Of a DNA stretch of 43,317 bases, positions 10,255 through 20,261 are shown piece by piece. The stretch lies in NCBI GenBank assembly GCA_003278365.1, contig QCFS01000011.1, forward strand, positions 1-43,317. Direction: 5' to 3'. Origin of the DNA: Prochlorococcus sp. AG-363-M17 (GTDB taxonomy: Bacteria > Cyanobacteriota > Cyanobacteriia > PCC-6307 > Cyanobiaceae). The notes under the pieces are model-generated. The model worked only from the letters and a program-made list of their open reading frames with translations. It was not told the DNA's origin and searched no databases. The position numbers were made by a program, and so were the translations under genes. Within the stretch, counting starts at the first letter, position 1; every line of letters begins with the position of its first letter.

Positions 10255-10704
10255 AATCAATTTTGCTTTAACAAAGCCCTCATTTCGATCAGGGTCAGCA
10301 AAATTCATCTAAAAGAAGTTCTAGCAGTATGAAAATCTCTCATTTGAAGAGGAGCATCTAATTTTCTGGAAAATTGAATGGTTTGATAATTGAAATCTCT
10401 TACAAGCTCTTAACAAGTCAGTTGATTTATTTTTTCAACAAATCAACGAAATTTTTGATTTTCATAATCTGCACTACATTCACGAAAGAACGATTGACAC
10501 CAAAGAGAATCCTTGTGGTAACGATTAAGCTACTAAATAGAGTTAAGATCGTTCACCGCAGCATTGATGGTCTTAGGGGCAATTGTCACACCTATGCAAA
10601 TGTCGATCCTTTGAGCCTTCTGGATTAAGACAGGAAGATAGCCAAGTAATTGTCACAAGCGCCTCGAGTTCTTAGGGTGGCCGCATTACAACCTGTCCCT
10701 TGGC
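10255..10704. other. Gene-poor interval between infC and the GntR-type gene
   Basis: 450 bases without a convincing gene. It holds a large imperfect inverted repeat just after infC (10259-10305) and two short repeated words in front of the regulator gene: AATTGTCACA at 10581 and 10648, and TCTTAGGG at 10571 and 10670. An 84-codon open frame here has no coding character. A small RNA cannot be excluded. Confidence 0.6.
10259..10305 (+). terminator. Nested inverted repeat after infC, possible terminator
   Basis: Outer arms AATTTTGCT (10259-10267) and AGCAAAATT (10297-10305) are perfectly complementary, and an inner CCCT/AGGG pair (10277-10280 with 10291-10294) adds a second short stem. It begins 4 bases after the infC stop codon. 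There is no long T-run after it on the plus strand, so it may be a weak terminator, an RNA-stabilising hairpin or both. Confidence 0.45.
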
Positions 10705-11691
10705 GTGCGATTCCACATTCAACAGGAAAGCGATATCCCTGCATCCACCCAGTTATATAACCAAATTTGTTTCGCAATCGCAGCGAGACACTATCCTCCT
10801 GGGCACAGATTGCCAAGCACCCGACAACTAGCAATGCAAACGGGCCTGCACAGAAATACCATCAGCAAGGTCTATCGACAACTAGAAAACGATGGAGTCG
10901 TAGAAGCGATGGCAGGATCTGGCATATATGTTCGTGACCAACAAAAACCCCGTGAAGCAAGAACACCGCCACATATAAAAAATAAAGGGATTATTGATAT
11001 AGACCAAGAAGTGCGTAAATGTGTTGATGGCCTATTGAAAGCAGGATGCACACTTCAACAAACACGCGAACTCCTAACTAGAGAAATTGACTGGAGATTA
11101 CGTTGCGGCGCGCGTGTCCTGATAAGTACTCCTCGAGAAGATATTGGAGCTTCAATGCTTATTGCTGAGGAGTTGGAACCACATTTAGAGGTTCCCTTAG
11201 AGGTTGTCCCTATGGAAGAACTAGAAAGTGTCTTAGAAAGCTCGAACAATGGGACAGTTGTAACCAGTCGGTATTTCCTACAACCAATAGAAAGCCTGGC
11301 TAAAGCTCACAGCGTTCGAGCTATAGCTGTAGATCTCAATGACTTCCGCCAAGAAATAACAATGCTCAAAGAATTACGCCCTGGCAGCTGCGTAGGACTC
11401 GTAAGTATTAGTCCAGGAATTTTGCGAGCAGCAGAAGTTATTCTCCACAGTATGCGCGGGAACGAAATTCTTCTAATGACGGCAACTCCTGATATAGGAA
11501 GCAGGCTACTGGCTCTCTTAAGAGCATCTAGTCACGTACTATGCGACCGTCCAAGCCTTTCTTTAGTAGAGCAAACCCTCAGGCAAAATCGTTCGCAGCT
11601 AATGAGAATGCCTCAAATTCATTGCGCAGAAAGTTATCTCAGTAAAGATACTATAGAAAAGTTATTAAAAGAGATTGGTCTTCAAAGCTAA
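10705..11691 (+). CDS. GntR-type winged-helix regulator with a cyanobacterial C-terminal domain
   Basis: Predicted DNA-binding transcription regulator of 328 residues. The N-terminal 70 residues are a GntR winged helix ([52 protein letters not shown]). The C-terminal 200 residues are not the aminotransferase domain of MocR proteins; they show alternating beta strands and helices ([44 protein letters not shown]) suggesting a Rossmann-like or periplasmic-binding-like effector fold. The start is GTG at 10705, the only in-frame option before an upstream stop. Its 3' end lies 19 bases before the cysE start. The ligand and targets are unknown. Confidence 0.86.
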   Translation: MRFHIQQESDIPASTQLYNQICFAIAARHYPPGHRLPSTRQLAMQTGLHRNTISKVYRQLENDGVVEAMAGSGIYVRDQQKPREARTPPHIKNKGIIDIDQEVRKCVDGLLKAGCTLQQTRELLTREIDWRLRCGARVLISTPREDIGASMLIAEELEPHLEVPLEVVPMEELESVLESSNNGTVVTSRYFLQPIESLAKAHSVRAIAVDLNDFRQEITMLKELRPGSCVGLVSISPGILRAAEVILHSMRGNEILLMTATPDIGSRLLALLRASSHVLCDRPSLSLVEQTLRQNRSQLMRMPQIHCAESYLSKDTIEKLLKEIGLQS

Positions 11692-11710
11692 TACAATCAA
11701 AACTATAAGA

Positions 11711-12469
11711 ATGCTTAGTTCAATACGGTCTGATCTTGCAATTGTAAAAGAACGTGATCCTGCAGCACGTAATGTTTTAGAGATCCTTCTATGTTATCCA
11801 GGTGTACATGCTCTTACTATTCATAGAATTAGCAACAAACTTTGGCGATCAAATTTTCCATTGATGCCTATGAAGCTATTAGCAAGAGTTCTAAGTCAAC
11901 TAAGCAGAAGTTTAACAGGAGTAGAAATACATCCAGGAGCAAGAATTGGCTCTGGAGTCTTCATTGATCATGGAATGGGAGTTGTTATTGGAGAAACAGC
12001 AGAAATAGGCAACAGATGCCTTCTTTATCAAGGGGTTACCCTAGGTGGGACAGGTAAAGAACATGGGAAAAGGCACCCTACCCTTGAAGAGAATGTCGTT
12101 GTAGGAGCTGGAGCAAAAGTTTTAGGTGCAATTCGTGTAGGAGAAAACACTCGTATCGGAGCTGGATCAGTTTTAGTGAGAGATGTAGAAGCAGACAGCA
12201 CAGTTGTTGGAATACCTGGAAGGGTTATTCACCAAAGCGGAGTTCGTGTGAATCCACTTGCTCATTCAGCTCTTCCAGATGCGGAAGCCAATGTCATTCG
12301 AAATCTGATGGAAAGAATTGATCAATTGGAAAGTGAAATACGCGTCTTTAAAAATTGCTTAAAAAATGGTGTTGAAAATAAGAATCCTGAAGACATGCTT
12401 GCAAATAAAGCACAGAATTTAAAAGACAAAGAAATTCTCGAGTTTTTGGGCGACAAGCCAAATCAATGA
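11711..12469 (+). CDS. cysE: Serine O-acetyltransferase
   Basis: Makes O-acetylserine from serine and acetyl-CoA, the committed step of cysteine synthesis. It has an N-terminal helical segment ([24 protein letters not shown]) and left-handed beta-helix hexapeptide repeats ([43 protein letters not shown]) with the catalytic His in IDHG and the H-K/R region [12 protein letters not shown]. The longest frame starts with a TTG at 11675, but the ATG at 11711 gives [21 protein letters not shown], the normal family start. The C-terminus has about 60 charged residues beyond the core. It is convergent with secA, with 1 base between them. Confidence 0.96.
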   Translation: MLSSIRSDLAIVKERDPAARNVLEILLCYPGVHALTIHRISNKLWRSNFPLMPMKLLARVLSQLSRSLTGVEIHPGARIGSGVFIDHGMGVVIGETAEIGNRCLLYQGVTLGGTGKEHGKRHPTLEENVVVGAGAKVLGAIRVGENTRIGAGSVLVRDVEADSTVVGIPGRVIHQSGVRVNPLAHSALPDAEANVIRNLMERIDQLESEIRVFKNCLKNGVENKNPEDMLANKAQNLKDKEILEFLGDKPNQ

Positions 12470-12470
12470 A

Positions 12471-15326
12471 TTAATTCTCAGTGTCAGTAGAAACTTCTGT
12501 AGGTGCAGGTTGAAACATAAACATTGAATAAATTACATTTCTCCTCATATTCGTCATCATTTCTAAAAACATATCATACCCTTCATTCTTATATTCTATC
12601 AAGGGATCTTTTTGACCATATCCTCTAAGGCCAACAGATTCGCGGAGGGCATCCATAGCCTGCAAATGTTCTCTCCATAAAGTATCAATTTGTTGAAGAA
12701 TGAAGAATCTTTCAGCTTCTCTCATAAAACCAGGCTTCTGATCTTCAATTTGAGCTTCCTTTATATCGTAAGCATTGCGTAATTGTTCTCGTAAAAATGC
12801 TTTCAACTCTTCCATTCCCAATCCCATCAACTGATTTGGCTTTAAATCACTTAATAGATATACAAACTCCTGCATTTTTGCAACTAATTGAGCAAGATCC
12901 CACTCTTCTGGTGGCAAATCTGGATTAACATATGCATCGACAATGTCATCTACTGTCCTTTCTCCATAGCCTATAACTTGTATTTTTAAACCTGTACCTT
13001 CTAGAACACGTCTTCTTTCTGCATAAACAGCTTTTCTTTGATTATTCATTACTTCATCATATTCAAATACTTGTTTTCGAATATCATAATAATAAGTTTC
13101 AACTTTCTTTTGGGCACCCTCTAATGATCTAGTTAGCATCCCAGATTCGATTGGCATATCTTCTTCCACTCGAAAAGCATTCATCAATCCAGCTACACGA
13201 TCTCCTCCGAAAATACGTAACAAGTTATCTCCTAGCGAAAGAAAGAAACGAGTACTTCCAGGATCCCCTTGACGAGCTGAGCGGCCCCGAAGTTGGTTAT
13301 CAACCCTTCGAGATTCATGACGCTCTGTTCCTATCACATGTAAACCGCCAGCTTCTCTTACCGAAATCTCCTCTTGCTGTACAACAACGTCATACTCTCC
13401 CTTAACTTGTGCTATAGCATTCCTTAACGAAGCTATTTGTTTGTCTTCTGTTGGGGCCTTTTCAGCAGCTGTAGAAATATAGTCCTCCAATTCAATCAAA
13501 CTCAATGATCTATCACCCCAGCTTTTAACTAATTGCTGGGCAAGTTGACCTAGCATAGAATCAGTCTCTTCCGTTAATTGGCAAGGATAAAGACTCTTTA
13601 TTGCTCGTAAATCAGCAGCTTGTTTCTTATTAATCTCCTCAGGGCTTAACATCTTTTCACTAAAGCCTACAGCATTTTCATTATTTCTTTGCAACGGAAT
13701 AGGAGGCTTATGACCTTCTTCTGGCTTCACCAATCTAGGCAGAAGGACTTCTCTCAACATAAGTCTTGCCATATAGTCGCTATTACCTCCAAGGATAATA
13801 TCTGTTCCACGGCCAGCCATATTCGTAGCTATGGTTACTGCTCCCAAGCGACCTGCTTGTGCAACAATTTCGGCTTCTCTTTCAACATTCTCAGGCTTAG
13901 CATTTAAAAGATTATGAGGGATATTTTGTTCAGATAGAAGAGTGCTTAATAGCTCACTTTTTTCAACACTAGTAGTTCCTACTAACACTGGTCTATTTTT
14001 TTTATGTATTTCCACAGTTTCGTTGGCAACTGCACGCCATTTTGCAGCCTCTGTTTTATACACTTGATCAACCCAATCTTCTCGAGCTCGTGGCCTATTG
14101 GTAGGGATAACAGTAGTCTCAAGTTTATATGTTTTTTCAAACTCTACTTCCTCTGTTTTAGCAGTGCCCGTCATACCTGCTAAACGAGGATATAATAAGA
14201 AGAAATTCTGATATGTAATAGAAGCTAAAGTTTGTGTTTCTGGCTGAATCTGCAGATTTTCTTTTGCCTCTATTGCCTGATGCTGTCCATCGCTCCAACG
14301 ACGACCAACCATAACTCTTCCTGTGAACTCATCGACAATTACGGCCTCACCATCACGAACTATATAATTAACGTCTTTAATAAAAAGCTCTTTTGCTTTT
14401 AGAGCATTGGTTATATAGTGAGCCCAAGGATCTGAAGGGTCATATAAATCAGCAACGTTTAGTAAATTCTCAGCCTTAGCAAATCCTTGATCAGTAAGTG
14501 TACAGCTTCTTTGCTTCTCATCAACCTCATAATCTCCATCAGGATCAATTCCATCTTTACCAATTTCAGGAGATCTTTCTAAAGATAATGCAAGTTCAGC
14601 AGCCTTCTGATATTTTTCTTGAGGACGATCAACTTGACCTGAAATAATTAGTGGTGTCCTTGCCTCATCAATCAAAATAGAATCGACTTCATCTATAACA
14701 CAATACTGAAAATCCCTCTGAACAACCTCACTTTTATCAGTAGCCATATTGTCACGTAGATAATCAAAACCTAATTCAGAATTAGTTGCATATGTAATAT
14801 CACAAGCATAATTTTTTCTTCTATCAGCAGGACTCATATCTTGCTGAATAAGCCCAACAGTTAAACCAAGAAATCTATGCACCTGTCCCATCCATTCAGC
14901 ATCACGGCGGGCTAAATAATCATTGACAGTTACAACATGCACACCTCTACCTGTGAGAGCGTTCAAAAAACTTGGGAGAGTCGCCACCAAAGTTTTTCCT
15001 TCTCCTGTTTTCATTTCACCTATCTGTCCTTCATGCAGCACCATTCCACCGATTAACTGCACATCAAAATGACGCATACTCAAAACACGTTTACTAGCTT
15101 CTCGAACAACTGCAAAAGCCTCTGGAAGCAATTCGTCTAATAAAGGTTGTTGCCTTTCGAGACTTCCTGCAGCTTGAAGGCGATTTCTGAAATCAGCTGT
15201 CTTTGATCGCAACTCCTCATCTGTGAAAGAAGAAATTTCATCTTCTAGAACATTGATATCCGTGACTATGGGCTGATAACGCTTGAGTTTGCGGTTATTA
15301 GGGTCACCAAGCAGATGCTTGAGCAT
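12471..15326 (-). CDS. secA: Preprotein translocase ATPase SecA
   Basis: Motor that drives precursor proteins through SecYEG into the periplasm and, in cyanobacteria, the thylakoid lumen. The 951-residue protein has Walker A MKTGEGKT (105-112), the helicase motif [15 protein letters not shown] (about 210), an [11 protein letters not shown] motif VI region, [15 protein letters not shown], and the C-terminal scaffold ([20 protein letters not shown]). The C-terminus ends in acidic residues without the Cys-rich zinc motif of E. coli SecA, as known for cyanobacterial and plastid SecA. Upstream lies a 385-base gap before the divergent ABC exporter. Confidence 0.98.
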   Translation of the reverse strand: MLKHLLGDPNNRKLKRYQPIVTDINVLEDEISSFTDEELRSKTADFRNRLQAAGSLERQQPLLDELLPEAFAVVREASKRVLSMRHFDVQLIGGMVLHEGQIGEMKTGEGKTLVATLPSFLNALTGRGVHVVTVNDYLARRDAEWMGQVHRFLGLTVGLIQQDMSPADRRKNYACDITYATNSELGFDYLRDNMATDKSEVVQRDFQYCVIDEVDSILIDEARTPLIISGQVDRPQEKYQKAAELALSLERSPEIGKDGIDPDGDYEVDEKQRSCTLTDQGFAKAENLLNVADLYDPSDPWAHYITNALKAKELFIKDVNYIVRDGEAVIVDEFTGRVMVGRRWSDGQHQAIEAKENLQIQPETQTLASITYQNFFLLYPRLAGMTGTAKTEEVEFEKTYKLETTVIPTNRPRAREDWVDQVYKTEAAKWRAVANETVEIHKKNRPVLVGTTSVEKSELLSTLLSEQNIPHNLLNAKPENVEREAEIVAQAGRLGAVTIATNMAGRGTDIILGGNSDYMARLMLREVLLPRLVKPEEGHKPPIPLQRNNENAVGFSEKMLSPEEINKKQAADLRAIKSLYPCQLTEETDSMLGQLAQQLVKSWGDRSLSLIELEDYISTAAEKAPTEDKQIASLRNAIAQVKGEYDVVVQQEEISVREAGGLHVIGTERHESRRVDNQLRGRSARQGDPGSTRFFLSLGDNLLRIFGGDRVAGLMNAFRVEEDMPIESGMLTRSLEGAQKKVETYYYDIRKQVFEYDEVMNNQRKAVYAERRRVLEGTGLKIQVIGYGERTVDDIVDAYVNPDLPPEEWDLAQLVAKMQEFVYLLSDLKPNQLMGLGMEELKAFLREQLRNAYDIKEAQIEDQKPGFMREAERFFILQQIDTLWREHLQAMDALRESVGLRGYGQKDPLIEYKNEGYDMFLEMMTNMRRNVIYSMFMFQPAPTEVSTDTEN

Positions 15327-15711
15327 ATTGTTAGGACGTCTAAAGCATTGAAAATAGCCTACTTAGCAAACGCCATATAAAAGAACTTTGTTTCACAATG
15401 GTGAGATCAATTACCAAGAAGTGAGGGAAAGCAAGTATTTCTGGAACAGTATCTAGGAAAGGATGGATTATTCGATTCCCTAGGTGAGATAGAGCTTATA
15501 GAACCTCATTAAGCCACAAAAGCCAATTCTTAGAAGCCCCTGAGAGAGTCTCGCTGAGCTTGAGTGAAGGAAAAAACTCTCTAGGAAGACGAGCAATTTA
15601 AAAAGCTAAAAAGATATATGGGTGGATTTCTGAAATGCAGTTTTCACGAACACCCAAATAACTGTCCGGGCATATAGGAAAGTTCTTTCAAGGAATGAGT
15701 AGTTTCAGCTA
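15327..15711. other. Intergenic region between secA and the ABC exporter
   Basis: 385 bases that must contain both divergent promoters. I see no gene. One imperfect hairpin is possible: CCTGAGAGAGT (15539-15549) against ACTCTCTAGG (15576-15585), with a loop of about 26 bases. This interval is also the left edge of the exporter/rfb insertion, but I see no clear target-site repeat. Confidence 0.5.
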
Positions 15712-17538
15712 ATGATCAAGGCGAACCAGACACTTAAAAACCTGGTGCGTCTGATGAGAGCACTACCAGCTCATCGCAAGCGAGCGCTCATTGGACTGAT
15801 CCCCCTCTCCTTTCTCGCAGGTCTAGCAGATGTTCTAGTTGTAGCTTCAGTTTCAAGATTATTTACTGTTGTCGTAGGCGCTCCAAATCGTCCATCTCTA
15901 CCATTTACCGATCTAATCCCTGCAGACCCACGAGTCAGAGCACTGGGTTTGGTTATTGCGTTTATTGGACTTAGCTGGTTTGCATCATTCACAAAGTTAT
16001 TTCTAAGAGCTTGGCAATATCGACTGAAATCTGGAATTTGGCGGGATTTATCGGAAATGGCACATAAAAAAATGTTAGCCCAAGAGTATGAATACTTTCT
16101 AGGTAAGAATAACGCCGATATATCCGCAACATTACTTGTACATATTGAACGTGTATCTGAAAGGCTTGTATTACCATGCCTACAACTAATTAGTGGTATT
16201 TTTGTAATTTCTTTCTTATGTATAGCAATCTTTGTAGTTGAAAAACTTATTGCATTTTTCTTAATAGGAAGCCTAGTTCTTAGTTATATAGTAATAACCC
16301 TAACAATTACCCCTTTCATACGTTTCTCATCCAGGCAGAGAATCACTTTGGTAAAACAAACTAACAACGTATTAAATGACTCTTTACGCACGATTTTAGA
16401 TGTTCAACTGACAGGTTCTGAACCTTTCTTTGAGAAGAGATATGCATCTGCATGGAAAACAAGCATTCCATTTATATGGAAAGGTGAGGCGCTGCCTGAA
16501 ATGCCTAGAGCTCTAATAGAGCCATTAGGAATAACAATGATATTTGCAATAGGAATACTGCCAATCTTAGATGGCTCCAACACCGATAGTCTGCTCCAAA
16601 TTATTCCATTTCTAGCAACCATAGCTGTCTCATCTCTAAAACTTACGCCCCCACTTCAAGATTCATTCAGAGCATTTACCTTTATTCGCTCAGCGATACC
16701 AGATCTTGAAGAGACATTTAAATTAATAGATTTACCAGTGAAACGTCTCACTTTAAGGTCATCAGGAGTTCCTTCTCCAAGAGGAGTTTCTCCTCGCTAT
16801 AATATTAGACTAAATCATATAGATTATAAATATCCATCAAGTAATCAACTAGTTCTTAAAGACATTAACATGACAATACCAGTAGGTGGAAGAATTGCAT
16901 TCGTAGGTGCAACGGGTAGTGGGAAAACAACCGCAGCGAATCAGTTACTTTGTCTAATAAGGCCAACAAAAGGTTCAGTACAGTTAGATGGTATAGATGT
17001 TACAGAAGCAGACATACCTGCTTGGCAAGCAAATTGCGCATATGTTCCACAATCAATCACCCTTCTAAATAGCAATGTTCTAGATAATGTTGCGTATGGT
17101 CAGGACCCAAAACTAATAGATAAAGATGAAGTTTGGGAAGCATTGCAAGCGGCACAACTAGCAGATCTAGTGGCCGATCTTCCTTTAGGGCTATTTACTA
17201 ATATCGGAGAAAATGGGATTAGACTTTCCGGGGGGCAAAGGCAAAGACTGGCCCTAGCCCGAGCATTCTATAGAAAAGCAAAATTGCTTGTACTGGATGA
17301 AGCAACAAGTGCCTTAGACAACAGAACCGAAGCAGAAGTTATGGAAGCTATAGAAGTTATAGGGAGAAGATGCACACTAGTTCTGATAGCGCATAGATTA
17401 TCTACAGTAATGCGGTCCGATTGTATTTATGAATTCGAAGGTGGAAGAATCAAGGAATCTGGAACCTTTGACGAGTTAAGAAAAACTTCTAGAACATTCA
17501 GAGATTTAAGTTATCTAGAAAAAAAAGAAGAAATTTAA
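15712..17538 (+). CDS. ABC exporter, fused permease and ATPase (PglK/MsbA type)
   Basis: Half-transporter likely to act as a homodimer in the inner membrane. Residues 1-330 are a six-helix transmembrane domain; residues 365-600 are the nucleotide-binding domain with Walker A GATGSGKTT (about 398), Q-loop YVPQSITLLNSNVLDNV, signature LSGGQRQRLALARA (about 505), Walker B KLLVLDEATSALD and H-loop LIAHRLST. The overall look is that of flippases for lipid-linked saccharides (PglK-like) and of other MsbA-type exporters. Convergent with rfbB (8 bases apart), and grouped with sugar-nucleotide genes, which supports a glycan or glycolipid substrate; the substrate itself is inference. ATG at 15712, no clear ribosome-binding site. 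Confidence 0.9.
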   Translation: MIKANQTLKNLVRLMRALPAHRKRALIGLIPLSFLAGLADVLVVASVSRLFTVVVGAPNRPSLPFTDLIPADPRVRALGLVIAFIGLSWFASFTKLFLRAWQYRLKSGIWRDLSEMAHKKMLAQEYEYFLGKNNADISATLLVHIERVSERLVLPCLQLISGIFVISFLCIAIFVVEKLIAFFLIGSLVLSYIVITLTITPFIRFSSRQRITLVKQTNNVLNDSLRTILDVQLTGSEPFFEKRYASAWKTSIPFIWKGEALPEMPRALIEPLGITMIFAIGILPILDGSNTDSLLQIIPFLATIAVSSLKLTPPLQDSFRAFTFIRSAIPDLEETFKLIDLPVKRLTLRSSGVPSPRGVSPRYNIRLNHIDYKYPSSNQLVLKDINMTIPVGGRIAFVGATGSGKTTAANQLLCLIRPTKGSVQLDGIDVTEADIPAWQANCAYVPQSITLLNSNVLDNVAYGQDPKLIDKDEVWEALQAAQLADLVADLPLGLFTNIGENGIRLSGGQRQRLALARAFYRKAKLLVLDEATSALDNRTEAEVMEAIEVIGRRCTLVLIAHRLSTVMRSDCIYEFEGGRIKESGTFDELRKTSRTFRDLSYLEKKEEI

Positions 17539-17546
17539 GACAAAAA

Positions 17547-18659
17547 CTAACTAGATTGCATCAGTCCAATTCTTCCACCAAAATAATCAGATTTCTTCGA
17601 AATATCCTTACACCAATCCAAGTGATTCAAATACCAATCCACAGTTAAGCTAAGTGCCGAATCAAATGAATGTTTTGGTTGCCACCCAAGTTTATTAGAG
17701 ATTTTTCTAGAGTTAATAGCATAACGGTAATCATGCGCTGGTCGATCATTAACTAATTTAATCAATGAGGCATATGATTGATCTCGAGGAGCTTTAACAT
17801 CTAATAAAGAGCAAATAGAATTAACAACATCCTCATTTTTGCGTTCACCATTACCACCAACACAATAACTTTGTCCAATATCTCCTTTAGAAACAGCTAT
17901 TAACAATGCATCAATATGATCCTCAACAAAAAGCCAATCACGTATGTTTTTACCATCACCATATAAAGGGATTTCTTGATTTGATAATGCCTTCAGAATT
18001 ACCAAAGGAATGAGCTTTTCTGGGAACTGCCAAGGACCAAAGTTATTTGAGCAGTTTGTAATAATAGATGGAATTCCATATGTACAATTCCATGCTCGAA
18101 CGATATGATCACTAGCCGCCTTAGAAGCTGCATATGGCGAGCTAGGGTTATAAGGTGTATTCTCATTAAATGATCCGGAATCCTCTAAAGATCCAAAAAC
18201 TTCATCAGTGCTGATATGTAGAATTCGAAAAGAATCTTTGCGATTTTCAGGTAAATTATCCCAAAAATTTCTTATAGCCTCTAATAAATTAAAAGTTCCA
18301 GTAATATTACTCTCAATGAAGTTTCTAGGGTTATCAATAGATCGATCAACATGGCTCTCTGCAGCTAAATGAAAAACAATATCTGGATCAGCTTCATTCA
18401 AAGCCGCATTTGTTTCTTCAGTATTAAACAAATCAACATTTAGCAATCTATGTCGACCTTTAGCCTGGTGTGAATAAATACTAGACAAATCACTTGCATA
18501 TCCACATTTATCTAGATTAAAAACATGTAAATTAGGATTACTCAAAAGCCGTCTTATTAAACAACCACCGATAAAGCCAGCTCCTCCTGTTACTAGAATA
18601 CGCTTTTTGTTCTCAAAAAAGGAATCTATTTGAGAGCTTGAAGAGAAATCTCTGTTCAT
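17547..18659 (-). CDS. rfbB: dTDP-glucose 4,6-dehydratase
   Basis: Converts dTDP-glucose to dTDP-4-keto-6-deoxyglucose using bound NAD. An extended short-chain dehydrogenase fold is evident: TGGAGFIGGCL (residues 24-34), LHISTDEVFGSLE with the Thr-Asp-Glu catalytic set, and the YAASK motif (about 173-177). NFGPWQFPEKLIPLVILKAL and GDGKNIRDWLFVEDH are typical of RmlB. About 19 residues precede the Rossmann motif, slightly more than usual. It is 87 bases downstream of rfbA on the same strand, probably one operon. Confidence 0.96.
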   Translation of the reverse strand: MNRDFSSSSQIDSFFENKKRILVTGGAGFIGGCLIRRLLSNPNLHVFNLDKCGYASDLSSIYSHQAKGRHRLLNVDLFNTEETNAALNEADPDIVFHLAAESHVDRSIDNPRNFIESNITGTFNLLEAIRNFWDNLPENRKDSFRILHISTDEVFGSLEDSGSFNENTPYNPSSPYAASKAASDHIVRAWNCTYGIPSIITNCSNNFGPWQFPEKLIPLVILKALSNQEIPLYGDGKNIRDWLFVEDHIDALLIAVSKGDIGQSYCVGGNGERKNEDVVNSICSLLDVKAPRDQSYASLIKLVNDRPAHDYRYAINSRKISNKLGWQPKHSFDSALSLTVDWYLNHLDWCKDISKKSDYFGGRIGLMQSS

Positions 18660-18746
18660 GCAAATAATACTTTAAAGCAATGCCTATTCATCAAATTTGA
18701 TAACCTAGCCTTATCAAGAATAACTGCCTTATTCAACAACATCTGA

Positions 18747-19634
18747 TTAAAGGCTAGGCTGAGGTTTTTGAAGAAGGCTTAACAAGTAATCACCATAACC
18801 ACTTTTACAAAGAGGCTCGGCCAAGTCAGCCAATGCATCACTTGTAATCCAGCCCAACCGCCAAGCTACTTCTTCAGGGCACCCAACTTTTAAGCCTTGG
18901 CGATGTTCCAGAGTTCGTATATAGGCTGATGCCTCTTGCAAGGAATCAAACGTCCCTGTATCTAGCCAGGCCATTCCCCTTCCCAAAACTTCTATCTTTA
19001 ATCTCTGTTCCTTTAGGTATTGAAGATTTAAATCAGTGATTTCAAGCTCTCCTCGCGGTGAGGGTTCAATCAATCTTGCACGTTCAACCACTGTATGATC
19101 ATAAAAATAAAGACCAGTCACTGCATAGGGGCTTTTAGGATTATCAGGCTTCTCCTCGATATTGAGAACATCACCATTAGGAGCGAACTCAACAACTCCA
19201 TAACGCTCTGGATCACTAACTGGATAAGCAAATAATGTAGCGGCTGAATCATTTTCACTTGTCTTAACTAACTGAGAGACCAAATCATGTCCATAAAAAA
19301 TATTATCTCCAAGAACAAGTGCGACCGAATGACCCCTCAAAAATTCTTCTCCAATAATGAAGGCTTCTGCTAATCCGCCTGGAGTCGACTGGATTGCATA
19401 AGAAATTTCCATACCCCAAGCACTGCCATCACTAAGCAAACGCTGAAAAGCAATTTGATCTTGTGGAGTAGTTATGACAAGTACCTCTCTAATCCCTGCA
19501 AGCATCAAAGTAGTAAGGGGGTAAAAAACCATAGGCTTGTCATATACAGGCAAAAGCTGTTTACTCATTGCCTGGGTGATGGGATATAGCCTTGTGCCAT
19601 AACCTCCAGCAAGAATGATCCCCTTACGCTTCAT
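18747..19634 (-). CDS. rfbA: Glucose-1-phosphate thymidylyltransferase
   Basis: Makes dTDP-glucose from glucose-1-phosphate and dTTP, the step before RfbB. The signature [16 protein letters not shown] (5-20), [27 protein letters not shown] and [18 protein letters not shown] are all present; 295 residues is normal. It starts 44 bases from the divergent GNAT gene. Neither rfbC (epimerase) nor rfbD (reductase) follows, so either they are elsewhere or the 4-keto sugar feeds another branch. Confidence 0.97.
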   Translation of the reverse strand: MKRKGIILAGGYGTRLYPITQAMSKQLLPVYDKPMVFYPLTTLMLAGIREVLVITTPQDQIAFQRLLSDGSAWGMEISYAIQSTPGGLAEAFIIGEEFLRGHSVALVLGDNIFYGHDLVSQLVKTSENDSAATLFAYPVSDPERYGVVEFAPNGDVLNIEEKPDNPKSPYAVTGLYFYDHTVVERARLIEPSPRGELEITDLNLQYLKEQRLKIEVLGRGMAWLDTGTFDSLQEASAYIRTLEHRQGLKVGCPEEVAWRLGWITSDALADLAEPLCKSGYGDYLLSLLQKPQPSL

Positions 19635-19678
19635 GTAAACCTGTTACTAGAAACATGCTGCCATAGAACAAATCAAAA

Positions 19679-20149
19679 ATGGCTGATTTCAAAATCATTG
19701 AACATGCTCCAGGAGCCCCAGGCCTTCGTTTCTTAGGTCTTGGACCTGGCTTATGGCCTAGTCAGGGCCTCAAGAAACTAAAGCTGCTATTTGATGAGCA
19801 TGCTTTTTGGGCCGATAACCGGTCTGAAAGAGAATTAAAAAAACTACTGGCTAGAAGCACTGTTGTAGTTAGTGTTTGGCAAGGTAAAAGGATCGTTGGA
19901 TTCGGCAGAGCTACAAGTGATGGGATTTATCGAGCAGTACTTTGGGACGTAATAGTCCCTAAAGACTTTCAAGGACGAGGAATTGGAAGTGAAGTTATGG
20001 AGAGGCTTTTATCATCTGGTCGAATCAAGGGGGTTGAACGTGTTTACCTGATGACTAGCAATAGTTGGGAGTTTTACAGCCAATTTAACTTTCATCAAGT
20101 TCACGAACAAAAATTAATGCTCCGCAAACAAGCTAAAAGAGGTGATTAA
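19679..20149 (+). CDS. GNAT family N-acetyltransferase
   Basis: Predicted acetyl-CoA-dependent acetyltransferase of 156 residues; substrate unknown. The acetyl-CoA-binding motif A is visible as VIVPKDFQGRGIGSEVMERL (Q-x-x-G-x-G at about 98-104), preceded by the beta-4 strand RAVLWDV and followed by VYLMTSNSWEFYSQFNFHQ, typical of motif B. It stands alone on the plus strand between two minus-strand sugar clusters. Its stop codon is followed at once by a short word resembling the tRNA-Gly 3' end (see findings). Confidence 0.9.
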   Translation: MADFKIIEHAPGAPGLRFLGLGPGLWPSQGLKKLKLLFDEHAFWADNRSERELKKLLARSTVVVSVWQGKRIVGFGRATSDGIYRAVLWDVIVPKDFQGRGIGSEVMERLLSSGRIKGVERVYLMTSNSWEFYSQFNFHQVHEQKLMLRKQAKRGD

Positions 20150-20151
20150 GG

Positions 20152-20163
20152 GCTGATGAAGAG
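20152..20163 (+). other. Possible att-like partial copy of the tRNA-Gly 3' end
   Basis: GCTGATGAAGAG here matches GCGGATGAAGAG at 27495-27506 (the 3' end of the minus-strand tRNA-Gly gene, read on the plus strand) at 11 of 12 positions, in direct orientation. It sits 2 bases after the GNAT stop codon. The two copies bracket the whole glycan island. The match is short and could be chance. Confidence 0.35.
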
Positions 20164-20261
20164 TATTTAGAAAGGAATTAACTAGAAGTGAATTCTGTGA
20201 AAGAGATTAAATGCAATAAATCTGAGAAGAAAAATTGCTTTTAATTTCTTAATTTATGTGT

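Noticed and set aside
10374-10628. 84-codon open frame on the plus strand after infC
   Set aside because: Composition is Ile/Leu/Lys/Phe-rich without any recognisable pattern, no ribosome-binding site, and it spans the repeated words in front of the regulator gene; it looks like chance in A+T-rich DNA.
15539-15585. Hairpin upstream of the ABC exporter as a small RNA or terminator
   Set aside because: The arms are imperfect, the loop is long and there is no T-run on either strand; noted in the intergenic entry only.
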